Positions 59,674-64,000 of a stretch of DNA of 64,000 nt are shown piece by piece. The stretch is taken from assembly GCF_003402415.2 (NCBI RefSeq), contig NZ_AP036014.1, forward strand, positions 744,001 to 808,000, read 5' to 3'. This DNA is from Cupidesulfovibrio sp000226255. Lineage in GTDB: Bacteria; Desulfobacterota; Desulfovibrionia; Desulfovibrionales; Desulfovibrionaceae. The notes beneath the pieces were generated by a model, which did no database searches, was not told the origin of the DNA, and saw only the letters and a program-made list of their open reading frames with translations. Position 1 is the first letter of the stretch. Every line of letters begins with the position of its first letter. Made by a program: the position numbers and the translations under genes.

Positions 59674-61135
59674 ACGGAGTGCTCCATCCCATCATGAAAA
59701 GTAGCGATACGGCAAGAGCAATGCCATGCGCGACACCCCAAGCGGGTGTGGATTGCCAGCGCAGTTTGCCTTGAGACAGGATCAACTCCTGGCTGTTTGG
59801 CAGCCCCCATACCCAGGCAAGCAGTACGCAAAGCGTCGCCAAGGCCAGTTTGGGCGGGTAGAATTCATGCGCGAAGGGGCTGCCGGCAACGAAAATGCCC
59901 TCAAGCATGGGGAACGCCGAGCGAATTCGCGCAGGAGCAGCGATGCCATTCACGCCAAGCATGGATTTCATGAGAGAGGCGGCGGAGGCAAAGTCGGGCG
60001 CGCGGAAAAGTACCCAGCCAAATACGGCGAACAGGAATGTGCCAGGAAGGGTAAGTGTCCGCGGCAGAGGCGGCTTTTCTTTTCGGTGCGCATTCCATGC
60101 GTGATTGATCATGACGGCAAGCCCGTGGTAGCCGCCCCATGCGACAAAGGTCCAGCCTGCGCCGTGCCACAAGCCTGCCAGCAGGAAGGTTGCCAGCAGG
60201 CGCAGGGCGCGTGCCGTCGGGGCGCCGCGATTGCCGCCAAGGGGGATGTAGAGATAGTCGCGCAGGAATCGGGAAAGGGTCATGTGCCAACGGCGCCAGA
60301 AATCAACGGGGCCAAGGGCCTTGTAAGGCGAATTGAAATTGAACGGAAAACGGATGCCGAAGCAATACGCCAGCCCGATCGCAATGTCTGCATAGCCCGA
60401 AAAATCGAAATAAAGCTGGAAGGTGAAGCCCAGCGCAGCAACCCAGGCTTCAGCCAGCGTGAGTTTCGTTCCGGCGCTTACGAGGGAGAAGCTAGGGTCT
60501 ACAAGCAGTGAAAGAGGGTCTGCTATGCAGACCTTTTTGAAGAGTCCTGTTGCAATGAAGGCAAGCCCTGTGGCGATTGTTTCGTAGCGAAGGCCGAGCC
60601 TCCCATCATGCAGCTGGGGGAAGAAGTCGTCACGTCGCAGTATTGGGCCCGCAATAAGGTGTGGAAAAAAACTTACAAAAAGCCCGTACTGTATGAATGA
60701 CTGTTCTGCGTGCCCATCGTGGTGGGCGTCTGTCAGGTATGCTATCTGGTGAAATGTGAAAAATGATATTCCCAAAGGAAGGGCAACGTCGAAGGCCGCA
60801 AGGTTGGTTCCGGTGACGGCATTTATATTTTCAAGGAAGAATCTTGCGTATTTGAATATGCAGAGGAGGGCGAGATTGAGCACTATGCCCAGGGCCAGCG
60901 CGTGGTTGCCATGGGTGTGTCGCTTGGCAAGTTGCTTTCCCATCCACCAGTTGAAGGTCATGGAGCAAAGAAGCAGAGGCAGGTGTTCGGGATACCACCA
61001 TGAATAGAAAAGGCAGGACATCGCAAAAAGCCATGCCTGCAATGGTATTGGCGAACGCAGGCGTTGGGCGAATGCAGCGCCCAGAATGGTTGCCGGAAAA
61101 AAGCAAAGCAGGAATATATACGAGTTGAACAGCAT
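59654..61135 (-). CDS. MBOAT-family membrane O-acyltransferase (AlgI-like)
   Basis: A 493-residue polytopic membrane protein. It opens with LFNSYIFLLCFFPATI, typical of AlgI-like enzymes. It then shows LGISFFTFHQIAYLTDAHH, the conserved DFWRRWHMTLSRFLRDYLYI block and the catalytic His in LLAGLWHGAGWTFVAWGGYH. MBOAT proteins move acyl groups across the membrane to acetylate or otherwise acylate secreted glycans. The adjacent SGNH-type gene is the expected partner. No clear ribosome site precedes the ATG. Confidence 0.88.
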   Translation of the reverse strand: MLFNSYIFLLCFFPATILGAAFAQRLRSPIPLQAWLFAMSCLFYSWWYPEHLPLLLCSMTFNWWMGKQLAKRHTHGNHALALGIVLNLALLCIFKYARFFLENINAVTGTNLAAFDVALPLGISFFTFHQIAYLTDAHHDGHAEQSFIQYGLFVSFFPHLIAGPILRRDDFFPQLHDGRLGLRYETIATGLAFIATGLFKKVCIADPLSLLVDPSFSLVSAGTKLTLAEAWVAALGFTFQLYFDFSGYADIAIGLAYCFGIRFPFNFNSPYKALGPVDFWRRWHMTLSRFLRDYLYIPLGGNRGAPTARALRLLATFLLAGLWHGAGWTFVAWGGYHGLAVMINHAWNAHRKEKPPLPRTLTLPGTFLFAVFGWVLFRAPDFASAASLMKSMLGVNGIAAPARIRSAFPMLEGIFVAGSPFAHEFYPPKLALATLCVLLAWVWGLPNSQELILSQGKLRWQSTPAWGVAHGIALAVSLLFMMGWSTPFVYFQF

Positions 61136-61229
61136 GATTCGGTTTTTTGCTTGCCTGCTTGGTGATCTCGCTTACTTCGTTGGCCAGGGGAGAAGGATGG
61201 AGCCGCTGAATGGCCGCTCGCGGTGCTTC

Positions 61230-62387
61230 TCAATACGCATTGAGCTTCTGTTGTTCAAAGGCAAAACTGGCCAATATGTCTGCTATCTTTTCTCCGGATT
61301 TCCCGTCGCCGTATATGTAGCAGGGGGGGTAGGGGCCATGTGCAATCTGTGACTCTATCGCGCCAATGATTGTTGCATGGTCGTAGGGAACATCCGTGGC
61401 GTTAGGCCCTCTTTCGCGGCCTTGCTGTCGAGACCCAATGTTTACGACAGGCGTTCCAAGAAATGCGGCCTCCCTGATGCCACTCGATGAGTTGCCTACG
61501 AGGCAGGCGGCGTTCTTGATAAGCGGTGCGTAGAGCTCTATCGGCAGGCTTTTGAAAAGCCGCATGTGGGTAGGCGAGCGCCTTTCCCTGTACAGCCGCA
61601 GGCCCTTGGATATTCCGTCAGAACCGGCATCCATGTTGGGCCAGATCCAGAATGTGGGCAGTCCCAGCTTGTCGATGGCAAGGATTGTTTCGTTGATGTG
61701 CCCGAGGTTGTCGGCATATTCAGTGGTAACGGGGTGCTGGCTCACGACGATGTAGCGGCCGGGCTCGATGGCCAGTTCCGCCCCGACCCCTGCTTTTGTC
61801 TGGTGGTGTCGTATGGCCTCCATATTGTCGAGGTCCATGGACGCCAACACGTCGAAGCTGGTAGCGCCTACCATGAATATGCTGCCGGGCTTCTCGCCCA
61901 TTTTTTTAATGCGCTCTGCGGCGTCTTTGGACGCAGGGAAATGAACATGCGCCATCTTTGTGATTGCATGGCGTATGGATTCATCTATCGATCCCGAGAG
62001 TTCTCCCCCTTCGACGTGGGCAACTGCGATGTTCATATAGGTGGCAGCCATCGTGATGGCCAGGCACTCATACCTGTCACCTATGATTACGACGACATCA
62101 GGTCTGAGATGGCCAAACGCATTGGCAAATTCCGTGACTGCCAGGCCAGCTGATTTCGCCATGGTCAGCGGCGTTTCTCCCTCGATGAGAAAGTGGATCA
62201 GGTGGTCGATAGGAAACTCGTCCACCAGCTTGTTTTCGAGAATTTTTCCATACTTGTCGAGGATAATGCTTCCGCCCACAACCACTTGCAGTTCAAGTTG
62301 CGGATGGTTGCGCACGGCGCGCATCACGGTCTTCATCTTTGCGTAATTCCCACGTGCCGTGAGTACGATACAAATGCGGCGCTTCAC
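61230..62387 (-). CDS. UDP-N-acetylglucosamine 2-epimerase, hydrolysing (NeuC/LegG-like), copy 2
   Basis: A 385-residue enzyme that should give an N-acetyl mannosamine-type sugar for the neighbouring NeuB-like synthase. Motifs are ICIVLTARGNYAKMKTVM, GDRYECLAITMAATYMNIAV, HVEGGELSGSIDESIRHAIT and NSSSGIREAAFLGTPVVNIG. The GTG start overlaps the NeuB-like stop by 4 bases (GTGA). The GELSGSIDE sequence is typical of the LegG/NeuC subgroup acting on UDP-GlcNAc derivatives. It parallels copy 1 at 48562-49749. Confidence 0.88.
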   Translation of the reverse strand: MKRRICIVLTARGNYAKMKTVMRAVRNHPQLELQVVVGGSIILDKYGKILENKLVDEFPIDHLIHFLIEGETPLTMAKSAGLAVTEFANAFGHLRPDVVVIIGDRYECLAITMAATYMNIAVAHVEGGELSGSIDESIRHAITKMAHVHFPASKDAAERIKKMGEKPGSIFMVGATSFDVLASMDLDNMEAIRHHQTKAGVGAELAIEPGRYIVVSQHPVTTEYADNLGHINETILAIDKLGLPTFWIWPNMDAGSDGISKGLRLYRERRSPTHMRLFKSLPIELYAPLIKNAACLVGNSSSGIREAAFLGTPVVNIGSRQQGRERGPNATDVPYDHATIIGAIESQIAHGPYPPCYIYGDGKSGEKIADILASFAFEQQKLNAY

Positions 62388-63406
62388 GAGAGATGTTCCT
62401 TTTTGACGACCGTATCGGCCTTGAGGGGCACAGATGTTCTTTTGCCGACGAGTTCCGTTAGCATTTCGGGAGGGTACCCGGTGCCGGGGCGTTTGGCCGT
62501 GAGCATTTCGTCCGTGAGTATGGTTCCCGCCGGGATGTCCCGCGTGGTGACCAGCGACTTGCGAGCCCAGGCGGCACTTTGTAATTCCAGCGAGGACGGC
62601 TGCTTGTCGCGCCGGCCAAGGCTTGCCTCGACCTCTCTCGCCTGTTGGATGAACAGGGCAAGGTCGTGCGGGCCGCAGGAAACTTTCCAGTCTTGCGCGT
62701 TGGGCACATTGAAATCCAGCGAAATGTGCTTCTCCACGATATTTGCGCCCATGGCGATGGCCGCAAGGGGGATATGGAACCCCGCGGTGTGGTCGGAGTA
62801 CCCGGTGACCCCCTGGAATTCTTCTTGCAGCAAGGTCATTGCGCGCAAATTGACGTCGTCGGCCGGTGTCGGGTAGCGGGTCACGCAGTGCAGGATCGCG
62901 ATGTCGCGGTTGCCAGTGCTCGTCATGGCTTCCACAGACCGGCGCACATCGGCGAGGGTGTGCAGCCCCGTGGAATAGATGACCGGTTTCCCAAGGCCCG
63001 CAACGCGCGCTATGAATTTCGGATTTGCCAGCTCTCCGGACCCGATTTTGTACACTGGCACATTGAGCGGCTCCAGATGGTCAAGGCTTTCGTCGTCATG
63101 TGCGGTCGCGAAGAAAATGATGCCCCGCTCGCGGCAGTAGTCGCGCAGGTCACGGAATGCCTCCGGGGGCAGGCTGCGCGAGCCCAGGCGATTCTTCCAC
63201 TCAGCAGCCTCGTCGGCGATCAGTTTGTCGACGGAAAATATCTGGAACTTGACGGCGTCGGCACCGGACTCTGCGGCAAGATCCACCAGCTTCAGGGCTT
63301 TCTTGAAATCCCCGAAATGGGCCACGCCAGCCTCGGCGATGATGAAGCAAGGGGCATCGCCCCCTACGGGACGGCCTGCGATGTCAAACGTGGGTGAAAT
63401 GATCAT
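62384..63406 (-). CDS. Nonulosonate synthase (NeuB/LegI-like), copy 2
   Basis: A 340-residue synthase with CFIIAEAGVAHFGDFKKAL, VKFQIFSVDKL, YKIGSGELANP, GYSDHTAGFHI and a C-terminal SAF domain (LTAKRPGTGYPPEMLTELVG). EKHISLD is intact, but the following GPDH is replaced by NAQDWKVS, so the usual catalytic His is missing at that place. It is coupled to the NeuC-like gene downstream and lies 48 bases after the 4,6-dehydratase gene. This order (dehydratase, synthase, epimerase) fits a legionaminate-type route. Confidence 0.86.
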   Translation of the reverse strand: MIISPTFDIAGRPVGGDAPCFIIAEAGVAHFGDFKKALKLVDLAAESGADAVKFQIFSVDKLIADEAAEWKNRLGSRSLPPEAFRDLRDYCRERGIIFFATAHDDESLDHLEPLNVPVYKIGSGELANPKFIARVAGLGKPVIYSTGLHTLADVRRSVEAMTSTGNRDIAILHCVTRYPTPADDVNLRAMTLLQEEFQGVTGYSDHTAGFHIPLAAIAMGANIVEKHISLDFNVPNAQDWKVSCGPHDLALFIQQAREVEASLGRRDKQPSSLELQSAAWARKSLVTTRDIPAGTILTDEMLTAKRPGTGYPPEMLTELVGKRTSVPLKADTVVKKEHLS

Positions 63407-63454
63407 GCTGGTTCCGTTGGGTTGGTGCGCCGCTGCTGGTGAGCGGTTGGCTGG

Positions 63455-64000
63455 CTAAAGCTCTGCGTCCTCGATGATGTTGTGGTGTTGGAGGTACGCC
63501 GCGACTTCGTCCAGAGGCATTGGCTGCTCGAGGTTTGATCTGTACTCATAATGCGGGCGGGTGGTGTTGCCGCCATAGGCGTCGGCCGCAGGCAGTTCTG
63601 GCTGAAACGCGGACCTGACGATGAAGAAGTCTTCGGTTTCGTATGCCCTGCCGAGCTCTTCGCTGCTCATCAACTCTTCATACAACTTTTCGCCAGGGCG
63701 CTTGCCTACCACAGTGATGGGTATCTCCTGGGGGACAATGCCGCACGTCGAGCAATACAGGTCGCGCACGGCTTCAATCAAATCGACAATACGCAGGACT
63801 GGCATCTTCGTTACGAAGACCTCCCCTCCCAAGGCCAGTTGCAGCGCGGACAGCACAAGCTGCACGGCTTGGCGTCTGCTCATGACGAATCTCGTCATGT
63901 CGGGGTCGGTCAATGTGAGCGGCGCCCGGTTTTGGATTTGGCGAAGCAGCACGGGCACGACAGAGCCGCTGGATCCGAGAACGTTTCCGAAGCGGGTGGC
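63455..64000 (-). CDS. UDP-N-acetylglucosamine 4,6-dehydratase-like protein, C-terminal part (cut by window edge)
   Basis: Only the last 181 residues are present. They open with ATRFGNVLGSSGSVVPVLLRQ, the FlaA1/PseB/LegB/CapD signature. DPDMTRFVMSRRQAVQLVL and VGKRPGEKLYEELMSSEE follow, as in this family. The enzyme would start synthesis of a 6-deoxy amino sugar that feeds the NeuC- and NeuB-like enzymes. The NAD-binding part and the Tyr-Lys catalytic pair lie beyond 64000. Whether it keeps or inverts the C5 configuration (LegB versus PseB) cannot be told from this fragment. Confidence 0.85.
   Translation of the reverse strand, partial: ATRFGNVLGSSGSVVPVLLRQIQNRAPLTLTDPDMTRFVMSRRQAVQLVLSALQLALGGEVFVTKMPVLRIVDLIEAVRDLYCSTCGIVPQEIPITVVGKRPGEKLYEELMSSEELGRAYETEDFFIVRSAFQPELPAADAYGGNTTRPHYEYRSNLEQPMPLDEVAAYLQHHNIIEDAEL

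Overview
The window looks like a chromosomal segment of a high-GC sulfate-reducing bacterium of the Desulfovibrionaceae (Desulfovibrio/Nitratidesulfovibrio type). This is inferred from strongly GC-biased third codon positions, purine-rich GGAGG ribosome sites, the psd-pssA-leuA-leuC gene order, and a large regulatory load built on sigma-54 activators and histidine kinases. No rRNA, tRNA, CRISPR array or insertion sequence was seen.

The first 29.6 kb are mostly housekeeping and metabolic genes. Positions 1-5.3 kb (minus strand) hold leucine synthesis (leuA and the start of leuC), phosphatidylethanolamine synthesis (pssA, psd), a TVP38/DedA-type membrane protein and a HAD hydrolase. Positions 5.5-11.1 kb (plus strand) hold a DUF523/DUF1722 protein, two membrane proteins, an HU/IHF-type DNA-binding protein, the chemotaxis deamidase cheD and a family-8-like glycosyltransferase. 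Positions 11.3-16.3 kb (minus strand) carry a polar amino-acid ABC importer followed by lysine 2,3-aminomutase and beta-lysine acetyltransferase, a likely lysine-to-N-acetyl-beta-lysine osmolyte cassette. Next come a PAS/LuxR regulator, a GapN-like aldehyde dehydrogenase with an unusual active-site segment, and an AT-rich secreted protein of unknown origin. A divergent pair follows: an acetyl-CoA synthetase and a Pat-type protein acetyltransferase that may control it. A patatin phospholipase and a lipoprotein complete this part.

From 29.7 to 38.3 kb there is an unusual ten-gene run on the minus strand: a TauE/SafE transporter, a DUF1634 partner, a sigma-54 activator-like protein with broken key motifs, a NifX/NifB-like small protein, a membrane histidine kinase, a single-domain response regulator, a kinase-like protein lacking recognisable ATP-binding boxes, a small repeat protein, a second response regulator and a receiver-kinase hybrid. 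A second activator with intact motifs is divergent (38.6-39.8 kb). The gap between them holds a sigma-54-like promoter and a CRP/FNR/HcpR-like site. This is the best candidate in the window for an undescribed signalling system.

From 39.9 kb to the end, all genes lie on the minus strand in an AT-richer glycan island of 21 genes, many overlapping by 4 bases (ATGA or GTGA). It encodes a UDP-sulfoquinovose synthase, two complete NeuB/NeuC-type nonulosonate pairs and two CMP-sugar synthetases. It also holds a 2-hydroxyacid dehydrogenase, an asparagine-synthase-like amidotransferase, glycosyl- and methyltransferases, an MBOAT/AlgJ-like acylation pair, an MsbA/PglK-like ABC flippase, two related surface-carbohydrate proteins flanking a beta-propeller protein, and a cut-off UDP-GlcNAc 4,6-dehydratase. 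Together they probably build, modify and flip a surface glycan or flagellin glycan carrying one or two unusual nine-carbon acids and a sulfonated sugar.
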